From assembly GCA_944470555.2 (NCBI GenBank), contig OX104127.1, forward strand, positions 111,442,741-111,506,740: a DNA stretch of 64,000 nucleotides. Direction: 5' to 3'. The notes under the pieces are model-generated. The model made no database searches. It was given only the letters and a program-made list of their open reading frames with translations, and was not told where the DNA came from. Of the stretch, positions 10,364-21,749 are shown one piece after another. A program made the translations under genes and the position numbers. Numbering within the stretch: position 1 is the first letter of the stretch; each line of letters opens with the position of its first letter. Source of the DNA: Heterobilharzia americana. Taxonomy: Eukaryota > Platyhelminthes > Trematoda > Strigeidida > Schistosomatidae.

Positions 10364-11659
10364 TAGATAATTTTCAAATTTGCATTCGCTTGCCAGAATT
10401 CTCCAGAAAACAAATTTTGGGAAGGGGAGCGCCGCCTGGAAGAAATAGGGTGACTTACTTGATCCTGGCTACAAATCCGAACTCTAGGGTCATATAATCC
10501 CTTAAACAACCCATCAGAATGTGCCTGTTTCCTCAATGCAGACCCATGGGAATACACTGACTGCTAAGGGCGGCCAGCCTGGTGCTGATGGGGCGTGAAT
10601 AACAGCTTATACGACCAACACTCTTCCGCATTATCAGTAATTGATGTACAAGTCAAGCCGGAAAGGACGCAGCTGACTAGGAGATACGGTTAGATGAATT
10701 ATCGAAGGGAACCTTGTGATATTCTACTAGCCGAAGAAGAAGGGGCCTGCCCTCCCCCTCAGCATACAAGACTCTTTTGGTCTGGGGACTTGCGCCACTT
10801 ACGCTGCAGTAACTGGCCCACAGGTCCGGGAAATCCAGCTTAACTTCTATCAGATAGGAGGAACAATCTAATACCAGCTAGGCCTTCAGATTACAAAGAG
10901 GTCAGGTCAGTTAGGACTCCGGTCTTCGAAATTTGCGAAATTTGAAGAAGCCTGAATCATAAAATGTACTCAGAATTTGCTTGTACCTAACTTAGAGTTT
11001 TTGAAGAGTGTGCAGATGCTATATTTTTTCTATTAATAAACCACTTAGGTTAACCACTTCTAGAATATAGGCTACTGTCTGATTGAGGAGAAGTGGCTGT
11101 CACCGCACCGTATGGAGGGGAAAATAAACTTATCGCCCCAAGCCTCAGGCCAATCCTCCTGATCTCTCCGGCTACAAGTGTCACAGGAGGAGTGGTAAAT
11201 GACTCCACTTTGTGATCACTCATTCAAGAAGTAAATATCGGCTGACGAACTCGGTTTTTCGCGTCGTCCATTAGATGATTGAATGTCCGTTCTGGAACTG
11301 GATTCACAGTAGCAGGCATAGGTGGTTGGATGGTTCGATGATCGTGTTAACAACCGTATTCTGAATTTCTTTTACGGTCATGGCTCCTTATGCGTTATAC
11401 TCGGCTAGGTCTATTGTGTATTGGTGTTCATGCAATGCAACCTTGGGAGTGATTAATACGCAGGTTGTATGGGGTGGCAATAAGCAAAGTTTTAGGCTTC
11501 AAGTGGAAGGTTATGAGTGGTTGGATCCAAAATCGGTAGATGTCTAACTCCGCATTGTATTAAGTCACATCAATCGGAGTCATCCAAACAGTGGAATCTC
11601 ACTGAATGGCCAGTATGGCAATCACTGTGGTAACCCTGGGAGAATCCCTGTGAGTTTGC
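10364..11659. other. Unassigned, GC-richer than host introns
   Basis: No long frame, splice-flanked exon or RNA gene is seen. The composition resembles the transposon blocks around it. It may include decayed LINE ORF2 sequence upstream of the C-terminal piece at 11660, but I could not read a reverse transcriptase motif. Confidence 0.35.
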
Positions 11660-11782
11660 GGCCACTTGAAGGCGTTGCCAGCCGGGCTTCCTGCCGCTCC
11701 ATTTGCTGACAGCTTCAAAAGGGAGCTGGACGGTCTCTCAGCAACAAATGGTTTTAGCCAGTCCAGCTGGGATATGAACTGA
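11660..11782 (+). pseudogene. C-terminal end of a CR1-type LINE ORF2
   Basis: The frame reads GHLKALPAGLPAAPFADSFK and continues to WDMN and a TGA at 11780-11782. The pattern L-(K/N)-x-LP-x-x-(V/L)-x-x-AP-x-x-x-x-FK-x-x-LD is the conserved C-terminus of CR1/jockey-group ORF2 proteins. The part upstream is not readable. The position, about 7 kb from the ORF2 start at 4288, leaves open whether both belonged to one insertion. Confidence 0.55.
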
Positions 11783-12961
11783 GTCGATACAAACTACTAG
11801 CTCCGCACAACTCAGCACAGTCAACCCGTTGACGAATCTTTTGTAACGTCACCATCATCGCGAACCAGGCTCAACCCTATGCTTCTCCGTGGACATCACC
11901 ATTTACCATCTCCTACTAATGGCATTACTGTTTCCATTACCATAAGCCGCCCTATAATCTTGCTTGCTCCTTCTCTTCCCTCTGATTCTATGTTCTCACT
12001 CTATCCACCAAAAGTTCCCCTTATCATTCTTCCCTCGTGCATCTGCCAAAGTTTTTTTTCCACCGTTTTGCTTCTTTTCACCTCATCGTCTTTTTGTTTC
12101 CTTTTCTTTGCGCTTCCTCTCTCTCGATTTCTCCGCACATATTTTCTGCCTTCTCCTTATGGCCAGTTCAACCAACTGCCTAGTGGCACAAAACTTGGGA
12201 AACTCACCTGTACCACAGTCCTTGAAAAAAACCACACAATCCTCACAAACTTGATCAGCATCCGGCCGCCAGTCGGGCAAGTGGGTGGGCCTACCATATT
12301 GGAGCCCAGGAAAGACCTAGAACCATTTCGCAAGACCTAGAAGTGAGTGCGAAGTAACCACTTAGTTTACAGAAGCTTGTAAAACAATATTGGATATCGG
12401 AGTCCAGATAACATGTGAGGCTGAGAAGAACTTTACCGTGACGTATTCCTTTGGTTTTCACAGGCCTCCGGTAATTACGACCTCAAGGATCCTTTCTAAC
12501 ACTGTCACTTAGATGAGGATTCTGAAATGACTGCCAACAAGAGTGATACTACAAACCTTTGAATTAACTTCGAAAATCTTTAGAAGAATCTGAAAATGGT
12601 GGTATCTGTTCAAATAGTTGTTGATCATAACCGATTCTCCAGGTGACTTTTGAGGAATTTTTAATATTAAGCCTGAAACTGATGGGGGCAAACCACAGCA
12701 ACAACTTCATACCCCTGTTTACCAAGTTAATCTTAAGTTTAAGAGTTTCTCGTCAGGTCGTTGGACCTAATCTGTTCACTTTCATTTAGAATATCATTTC
12801 GTGCTGTTTTGAATTCTTTTTCGCAAGCGAGAGTTCTTCTAAGCATTAAAAAGATAAAAAGCCTCGGTTATTTTTGTTTGGTTACTTCCCTTATTCGTTG
12901 TTTGTTTAAACTACTCAATGATGTTTACTTATTCGCAAGTACTTTACAAGCTATACGTTAC
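11783..12961. other. LINE 3' tail followed by upstream region of the Ig gene
   Basis: 11783-12345 contains a strongly pyrimidine-rich tract (about 11960-12150) that most likely belongs to the 3' untranslated tail of the CR1-type element. From about 12350 composition returns to host-like AT-rich DNA. The promoter and 5' untranslated region of the Ig-domain gene must lie in or before this interval, but I see no decisive promoter motif. Confidence 0.4.
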
Positions 12962-13028
12962 ATGGTTTTCATATGGTTTTCGATAACCCAGATAATAGTC
13001 TTGTTGTACCTATGTATTCCATCCAAAG
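12962..13028 (+). CDS. Ig gene exon 1, signal peptide
   Basis: The ATG at 12962 is the only ATG in its open frame. It opens MVFIWFSITQIIVLLYLC, a hydrophobic core typical of a signal peptide, followed by IPSK. The exon ends after one base of the next codon at a GT (AAAG|GTATCG). It joins to the exon at 13066 by a 37-base intron, which restores the Ig1 frame exactly (phase 1). The join is predicted only from sequence. Confidence 0.6.
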
Positions 13029-13065
13029 GTATCGATTTAAGTTGTTTTAAAAATTTCGCCTTAAG

Positions 13066-13169
13066 GGTTTATCCCCCAGATAACTGATAGGATCGAAACA
13101 GCGGTTGTACAGGAAAAGGGCACTGCCTACCTCAACTGTACTGCGGTGATAGAAGAACAGCAAGAATCT
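13066..13169 (+). CDS. Ig gene exon 2, start of Ig1
   Basis: The exon follows the acceptor CCTTAAG and ends at TCT|GTAAGT, phase 0. It encodes FIPQITDRIETAVVQEK followed by GTAYLNCTAV, the A and B strands of a V-type Ig domain with the first Ig cysteine (C47). A second acceptor at 13079 (CCCCCAG) would keep the same frame but would not fit the exon 1 phase, so 13066 is preferred. Confidence 0.65.
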
Positions 13170-16100
13170 GTAAGTGAACTATGAAATTGGTGGTGTTTAT
13201 GCTGCTGTCTAGAAACCTAGTAGTTTTAAAAAGAAAACAAGGGTATTTTAGCCCTGACCAATATTCCACTTCTCTTGTTTCGAATAACTCTCAGTCCTTT
13301 ACAGTGATTTAATGACTTTTCGCCTATTAATTTTCCGTGATAATTCACTCGTTTGTCAAAGCACCATGAAAAATTTGGAGAAAGGGTGTCTAGTTTTGTT
13401 TATGTCACCAGACATCACTCAGCTATAGCACCAGTCTTTAAAAATCAAAACAGTAGAATAACTAGAAATCATACCTCTTATATGTCATAGGCGTGGCCTT
13501 AAGATGTTCCTTTTAAAATATGCGTGTATGTTTAGATGCATATTTGTGGACGATTTGGGCTATTCAGTTACGATCCCACAACTTTGAAAACCTAATGCCT
13601 AGAAACGAAATATTTCGTCACGGTTATAGTAAGCAAGATTAAGTAGAACAGACATTTAGCTATCTGTATGTGATAAGCGATTCAATTTGCTACCAACATC
13701 AGCTGGTAACAAGTCAGACGTCCCCATTCCTGAAGGTTGAAATGCGAGATTTCTGAAAGCTAATGGGCATACGTATTTCTCCTTGATTGACTCTTTCTAA
13801 TTTGCCTCTTCATCACAGTATTTTGGTGGAAATATGACAGATTATAATTGGTGGGACTTGTATCATAACTGTGATGTTAGTAAAAAGGGACTTTCATCGT
13901 TTCGAATTTTGTTGTGGTAGATGTCTGAAACAACATAGTAAAAATATACTGAGGGCATTAAAGACAATGTAGTTCAAAATGGAACAACCTTTTAAAGGGG
14001 TAATTTGAATTAGAATTAATAGTCTGCTTGGCTATAAGTTTTCGTTGCGAAGATAATGATTGGAAGAAATAGTAACATAACCTTCGACATGTAGAAAGAC
14101 ATGATAACATTGAAAAGCAGCATATAAGTTTTTGATATAACGATGATGAGAGTAGACTGCGTTTTCTGAAATTCTTCAAAACTCTACTCTAACAGTTGAT
14201 TATGTTTTCAAAATTTAGCTTATATGTGTATGGATTTAACCATTGTTATAAGGGTACACTAACCCTCAATCAAGGAAAGGGTTTTGCTTGTTGACGATTG
14301 ACCAATGGTAATTAGGTGGCATTAGATTTGTTCACTGCCGTTCACAACTTCAGCCTTTACTGATTGGAAGCTTTCTAAAAATTAGACACTAACTTTATCT
14401 ACTTTGAAGCACTAACGTTTTGTAATCTACTTGAATTATGTCAGTAAGACATCACGTTTATGATTTACTTACCCTCAGCCATATAATATTTAGAATGAAC
14501 TCAACCTATTTTAAAAAGCGGAGAAGACTGAAGTTCAGGTAGTAATCTGTATTCTGTTTTACAGTAAAGACTTATTGGGTTAAAATTTCTTATCTTTCAT
14601 GTCATAGTGCATGAAAAGTTCTGATAATTTATGTCGACTTTTAAACCTAAATAATACGGCTATCCCCTAGAACACAACAGGAAATTGTAGAAAAATATTG
14701 AACGTGTGGTGTATTAAATATTAACTTTGCTATATTGCAATCTGTGTTCTACAGTCAATGCTATGTGACTTAAGTCATCTTCGGTGGATATATTCAGGAA
14801 TATATGAAGTCATGACGTATTTTTTGCCGGAACAACCATTATTTATTGAACAGTCCGTCACCTTTACATTCTGAACCGAGCTATGAACCTCGTTAGTTTC
14901 TCTCAGTCTTTATAGATGTACGGTTGACCTCTGAGCACCGGCCTCTCTACAAGTGCGGATGGTACGGTTGTCTATATTTTGTCTGACAAGTGAACTTTGA
15001 CTTGCATGCACTGTCCCAATTAGATGAAACCACGTTTTTCTATCACCGATTTTAAAGAGCACTGTTCTTTCACAGTTAACTGCGCCTTACTCAGAACTTT
15101 AATTTAAATTATCCTATTATTGTTCCCTAAGGAACTTATTTCGGTGTAAACGAAACACAATATAATATTAAATGTAAAGTTGCTGCTTTAATTTACACGT
15201 GAAGAAATAAGGTTATTCTCAATTTTCACACAACTGAGTTTTCGTTCTATATAGTTATCACAAACTAACTAAAATCTGTGTTCGAGTCATGTATCCTTAG
15301 CGTCTTTTAGACAACACCACTTTGTTAGACATTGATTAGGTAATTAAGCATATTTTCTTCTTCCCACAGCAACAAAAACTGTTTATTAGATTTTAAACCT
15401 CAGTTTCCCAAACCTTTTTGATCATCTATTAGTGAGCCAAAACACCATTGTGTTTAACCATAAATTTAACTGTAGCCTGATTATGAACTGAATTTTTCAA
15501 GTTTTAAAGACGTCCCAAAGAGCAAAAAATATTCTTTTTATAACTCCATCAGGCACTACGGTTATCTACCCATGTAATTTTATTTTGTGTCAACTAAGTT
15601 GAAATGGCGTCAAATTTCCTCCGAGTTATAACGACAGCTTTTAGGGAGCAAAAACCCTTATTTTCAGTTAGTTGCAGCATTGTAGTTTTTATCTGATTTA
15701 AAATCTTAAACCCACGAAGTCAGTGGTAACTGATGTTCTTACTGAATTATCTACTTATATTTAGTTTCATTAGCTATCTGCTAGGCTAAGTTGGAGCTTT
15801 TCGCACTTGATTTTCTAGCATATTTCAATCTTCCCTTCTGACCCATGGGTGTATAACACTTAGCACACGAAATAACTCGCATCATAAATTCGTGTTTTTC
15901 ATGCAAAAAAATTAATAGAAAAAGAAATGAAGAATGCTCTTTAGCACTAGTTTGACAGCTAACAGGATTTAGTTTCCCTTTCATGGGTTTTCAATTGGAA
16001 AGTAATTAAATAACCCACAACTTACTCTCGTTTTTGAGTATTCTTCAACTTGTATTATCGCTTAGAACTCAGAAGAAATCTATAAGAATGGAATTTATTC

Positions 16101-17757
16101 ATTTTATATTCCCTTTAGCTTTCGTACTACCTTCACGTTTATCCAGTAGGTGAAACTCAACGGAACTTTCTCGAACTATTGCTTACCAGTTGGCAGCAGG
16201 GCAACTTTTTGTATGTACCAGAAGCACACTGTTCGCTCCCTGGCTCAAGATCTCTGAACCCACTTTGACTAAAATTACTAGCAGAAATTTAGTCTAGAGT
16301 CTGAAACACTTTAACTATGAAGATCTTTTGGGCAACTTTTACTGCTTATCTTTGAAACTATTAATTAACAAAACTTGATAACTGCTTGTGCAGTTTGTTT
16401 TGCGTCCCTTAATTATTTGTTGGCTTTCAGCTACCTAGAAACTTTGAAATCCCTCAAAAGGCCACTTTTATTAGGGTCCAACCATGCAAAGCTTAGCTGG
16501 GCTCCTATGATCCGCTAACCTGACTGATGTCAGTCGGTGAGTTTGACCTCTACATTTAACCTCATGATCATTGTTAGGTGTTTAGTGATGAAAGTTTATT
16601 TTGGAATAAATTTGAAATATAGACATTGGTACTGAATCAGATTTGATTTCTTCGTTCCTTAGACTCAGAGAAAATCTTTATCGTCAATGTAGTTGAAATA
16701 TTCCAACTTTTTTTATTTATTGTAGTTAACTTGTAAATTCCCTGCCTTGGATCGAATTTTTGTAAAGCAGATTACATAAACCCAAGAGCACTATGAACAA
16801 TTCAGGTGATACCGTCATAAACACACATCTTTTGGACAAATCCTGTAAAATAGGCAGCCATTCTAAATCCATAAACTTCATGCAAGAGAAAGGGAGAATG
16901 AAAATATCTAGCCTTCTGAAGTTTACAAAATTAAAAAGACAGTGGTAAAATTCTGACATAAAATTTTTTTAAGATATGAGATTTTGTCAGTTTGAAAATG
17001 TTGCAAAAATATTCGTTGCTATTTATACACATGTAGAATCACTTACAGCTAGCTGAAGTTAATGTGTAAAGTTATTATAGTTTCAGTAGAACTGTGAACT
17101 AAAGGTTAATTCTTTTCTTTATGTTTGTGATAAATTTGTTGACCTTGCATGACAGACAAGTTTATTCCAGTTCAGAAATTAGCATAGTCTAATTTAGGAA
17201 TATTATAATTATCACTATCACAGAATTTTTAAGCAGTCACTGTTTTAAAACCAAACACTGATTTGCCTTAACAATTCAATGCCTTACGTCTGTCAGTATA
17301 TTCCTTTCACTGATGCCCATGTTTAATATCGAAAGTAACCATACTTTGAGGAGGACCACAGCAAAAGTCTGTTTAAATAGTTGTGCACTTTTAAGGAAGC
17401 CTGCTGATGGCAGCTTTCAATGACACAAACTAAGAACTACTGAGTATTAGTCTTATTTTATTTTCGGAAACGTGAAGCACTCTATTCACTACTTTCTGAC
17501 CTCCATTAGTACCTAACTTTTCATCAGGATAAACGAACACACGTATAACTGTTTATCTTAACGGCATAATAAAGAGGCGGTGATTTGATGAAGTGTCAGA
17601 AGAGTTGTTGTGATTCTCATACTCTTCAAATATTGCTTGAAGTAAAAGTAAGTCTTTAATCTTTGAGAAAACTAAATGATTGATTTTCCTTTAGTATTTT
17701 AGCAGAATCAGGTAACCTGAATTACTTGAAATTTTTACTTTGTTTATTTTCTTTCAG

Positions 17758-18001
17758 CAAATCAGTTGGTACCGTACTGTTGATAAACAACAGATATCTT
17801 CCGGAAGTACACTTAAGGATCCTGTTCGACGTGGTCCACATGGTGTAAGTAAATACGCTGTCAGATTCCTTCCTGGAAGGCCAAATTATGCTCCCAACAT
17901 GGCAGGCATTGATGTCACTAAACTACGTACCTACCAATTGATTGTTCGATTCGTAGATATAAATGATGCTGATACTCAATTTAGATGTGTTATTGAGCTA
18001 A
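17758..18001 (+). CDS. Ig gene exon 3, most of Ig1
   Basis: The acceptor is TTCTTTCAG at 17757 and the donor is CTAA|GTAAGT, phase 0 to 1. It encodes QISWYRTVDKQQISSG with the core Trp (W61), then a C' to F-strand region ending in DINDADTQFRCVIEL with the second cysteine (C134). The D-x-D-x-x-F/Y-x-C pattern is the usual Ig F-strand with Phe in place of Tyr. Confidence 0.9.
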
Positions 18002-19911
18002 GTAAGTTTGTTTTTTTCACATTACTTTCATGTTTAATTGAAGGCTTTCAGATAAAAAATTTGTCACTGTACATTTAAGGAATTCTATATTGTTAGTTAC
18101 AACTACTTAATATTACTTAGTAGTATGGCACGGCAGTCCACTTTTCAGCTTCCTCTGCTGGACTAACCGAGGTACATGTAGTTTAAGACATCATTAGCTT
18201 GTCTAAGAAACAATATTGGAAGCCCAAACCTCAACTTTCCTGTATCATGATACACACGCACAGAACGTGCAGTACTTTTCTCTTACCAAACAAAGAAAAA
18301 AAGTACTATGTTCGCCTTTTGGACAGCTTTTCAAATCCGAGTAGTAGTGACGTAATGGGGTACGCTCACATGACTTTTCGTAAATGAAACTATCAGAACC
18401 AGAATGCTTCTGCTCATCCTTGCAACTGTCAAACTATATCCATTACTGCTAAAAATGCCTTGAATTATGAACTGTAACTTTTTATTTCTTATAGTGATTT
18501 CTATTCGAGTGAAGCTTCTAGTGGTCTTTTAGAAACAGCAGTGATATAAATGTATTTAAAATTATCTTTCAGGGAACAGAGCCAAAAGTGGAAGTCAAAC
18601 ATTTTACACTCAACATGCAGTGAGCTATCAGTCATGTCATTGTCTTTTAGAGTTATCTTCATCCCAAACTATCCTTGGTGAAGTTTAATTTGAAAGTTCA
18701 TACTTAAGAACAAGATTTTATCAGTTCATTTAACACCGAAAATATTATTTTTTCTAATACTTTGTCCTAGCTGGGAATTTTTGGTGAAAAATTTTGAAAA
18801 GCGCTAGCTATCTGTTCGCTTCTATTCATATATTTACCGGTCTCACAGTAATATGATGAGTTTTTAGTTCTTTCTGGATAGTTTACATGAAGCAAGTATT
18901 GTTGTTTCTGCCCAACTGATATAGTTCACAATAATAAAACTTTCAATAGTATTCTAGTTATATGAGGTAAAATGATGTAACAGTTAATCTCCAGAAGACA
19001 ACTGTACGGATGTTATACTTATTGAAAAACAAGTTAATAGCCAGCTTCATATCTTATTAGGCTATAAATACTGTCAGACTCATCCTAGATACACCAAGCT
19101 CTACATATCATGAGCTAGTAACTAAGTTTTGTAAATTTTCACACTTCTTGTGGTATTTTCGTTAGATTATTCCACTAGAAGTAAATTAAAACATGTAAAT
19201 AAACTTGATATCATGAACACTAGGTAACTTTAATAAAAAGTGTATCTACGCTATTGTTTATATCAAATATCCAGGAGTTGTACAAACAACTATTGGAATT
19301 CTCACAACCATCCACTTCATAAAAAGAAAAGTATTAATAAGATACCCGCCTTCGCTTCAGTAAGCTTCTTATCATAGTAATGATCATGCCAGTTGGGTCA
19401 GGTATTCCAACAATTCTGAACATCTATACTCTGTATACTTTAATATCATCTTAGACTCCTCTTGACATTACCATTACTCCTTAAGAGTAATACATTTGTG
19501 TTCGGATAAACTGCATAATATATGATAACTATGGTTTATAAAAGTGCTAGTTTTGCATCTTTGACAGTTCAGGTGTACTGTCAACATGAGAATAAGCCAC
19601 GTAATTATACTTATGGAAAATTGTATCTTATGTGAGTGTATTTTCAACGTTAGTCTAAATCAATGATTAATCACTGATCAAGTCAACAGAATCGATCTGA
19701 TGTGTAATTTTTATTATGGCACTTGTCTTTGGAAATGATTTTCAAACTACGGGCTAAATCTCAGTCTTTTCTGTGCACTCATAAAACTATATAAATGTAG
19801 GACTTTTACTTTCACACTTCTGTTCAGATGTTAACTACCTTGACACTGGCTAAATTTTATATGATTTATCGTATTTATTGCTTATCTTTCTGTAAATTAA
19901 ATGGATTTCAG

Positions 19912-20126
19912 GAACCACCCCAGTGGACCAGTGGCCTGTTGCATATGGCATTATTATTGTCAAACGTGCACCTGAAATTCTTCCAGGCTTAACATCCAAA
20001 ATAGTAACAGAAGGCGAGTCCTTAACTCTGATTTGTCGTGCTCAAGGCTCACCGCCACCACTAATAAGTTGGACAAGAGCTAATGGAAGACCACTGTCCC
20101 TCCCAGGTTCACCACAAAGAATTTAT
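19912..20126 (+). CDS. Ig gene exon 4, linker and first half of Ig2
   Basis: The acceptor is GGATTTCAG and the donor is ATTTAT|GTAAGA, phase 1 to 0. It encodes the G strand of Ig1 and then Ig2 up to the C'/D region: RAPEILPGL, EGESLTLICRAQGSPPPLIS and W, with C180 and W192. The GSPPP-x-x-x-W pattern is common to lachesin, IgLONs and related I-set domains. A (TA)30 tract begins only 23 bases after the exon. Confidence 0.92.
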
Positions 20127-20145
20127 GTAAGATTCATTGAAGCTG

Positions 20146-20148
<3 letters not shown>

Positions 20149-20208
<60 letters not shown>
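20149..20208 (+). repeat. TA microsatellite, about 30 units
   Basis: Pure alternating TA, lying in the intron close behind the 5' splice site of exon 4. Such tracts are hypervariable in length and self-complementary. Confidence 0.98.
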
Positions 20209-20209
<1 letters not shown>

Positions 20210-21587
20210 CGTTTTGTCATAAAATGTCTAACTTTTGGATATATGAAGTACAAACTTATTCATCTTGTCTGCCACTTATTGAAATAAAATCTTACCTAAT
20301 AGAAGAGTAGAAATCGAACACAATAGTAAGATTATTTACTGTTATTATTTACAGAGGACCAAACACCATCATACGTTTATTGTCTATGATCACGTGAAGG
20401 TAGTTACGCAAGTTTGGATGCCGGCTTTCTGCAGTACTTTTCCTCTTTACTGTTTAATCCGTATAGTAATCGAACCTCCTAAATCTCTAGAATAGGCACT
20501 GAACCATTTCTATTCCATGTATTAGGTGCTTATTCGATAAAAAAGTGTGACTATTTTGATAAGTTTACGAACAATAAACCACCACTAAAAAAAATCTGCT
20601 CAGAGGATGCAGTTGATAACCGAAGTGAAGCTCTCAGAAGTTTGCTGGTGACGGTTTATTCAGACAATAAAAGAGTCTTCCACTTGGGCTAAGCGTTTAA
20701 GGAGTGGAAGTATGATGAATTTTTGCACAACGAGAAGTCCATTTCCGTGGAACTTGACATTTTTTCTCCATTTTTCAGTCTCCTCGAGAAATGGCCAGCT
20801 GAAAACAATTGAAAACTGTGCAAGATTGCATGACACGTTTAGAAGACATAGTTGAATGATTAAAACAAACTGAAAGGAAAGAATTTGGCGTATTTGCTCG
20901 GTGGTAAATTTTGGTAGCCCAAGTTTTAAGACCACTTGACGATGATAGAAACTGAAAAAATAGATTTCATTTGTGAATTTTCTAATTCTATAGGATTATT
21001 AAGGGGTCACTTTGTATGGCTTGCGTGCTGGTTTACTCAAAGCAGGATTTAGTTAAGTGATTCTCCAACATATAAGGCACCTCAGTCGATCTGATTTTTT
21101 CTATGTACCGTATAAACGGGTAGTAATGCGTGCAGATTAAATTTAGTAAAGAAGAGGCTTCCACGAGCTCTGAAACGTAGGGAATTTACTCTTCCACTTC
21201 ACTAAAACTTCCGGAATCTCATCTCGAAGCCGATCACTAATGAGCACTGTAGAATGATTCCATTTTGGAAGTTTATGAAGATTTCATTGATCTGAAGTTG
21301 GTATTCATGGTCGTGGGTGTGCACTGCTGACGAGTCTAATATTAGGTCTAAACAGCTGTTTAGTGCCCCAACTAATGTCAGTCCACGATGAATATCAACT
21401 TGAAAACACTCAGTTGTTTGTGTTTCACCATACTACACACACAAACTATAGTCGTATGGTTTTCTTACATCACACATTTTCTAATTACTTAATGATACTT
21501 TGCACTGATATGTAGTCCAAGTATTTTTACAATCTGCTTATTTGTATTTATATTGTCAGTTAGCGTTGTCTTGTTGTATACTTGCAG

Positions 21588-21749
21588 AATTCAACATTGC
21601 ATATTCCTCGTGTGGATCGTTATGATCGTGGTGTTTATCGATGTTATGCGGTTAACAATGTAGCTGGTTCAGCTGAATATGATGTGATGGTTGAAGTTAA
21701 CTATGCACCACATGTTCGCGAAGCTCGTTTCAAAGGTGCTTATGGACAG
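21588..21749 (+). CDS. Ig gene exon 5, second half of Ig2
   Basis: The acceptor is TACTTGCAG and the donor is GGACAG|GTGAAT, phase 0 to 0. It encodes NSTLHIPRVDRYDRGVYRC with C229 in the D-x-G-x-Y-x-C motif, then YAVNNVAGSAEYDVMVEVNY, the G strand and the linker to Ig3 (APHVREARFKG). An N-glycosylation sequon, NST, starts the exon. Confidence 0.93.

Noticed and set aside
11879..12340. 153-codon open frame on the plus strand
   Set aside because: Pyrimidine-rich sequence gives long runs of Ser, Leu, Phe and Pro. It follows the C-terminus and stop codon of a LINE ORF2, so it is probably the 3' untranslated tail.
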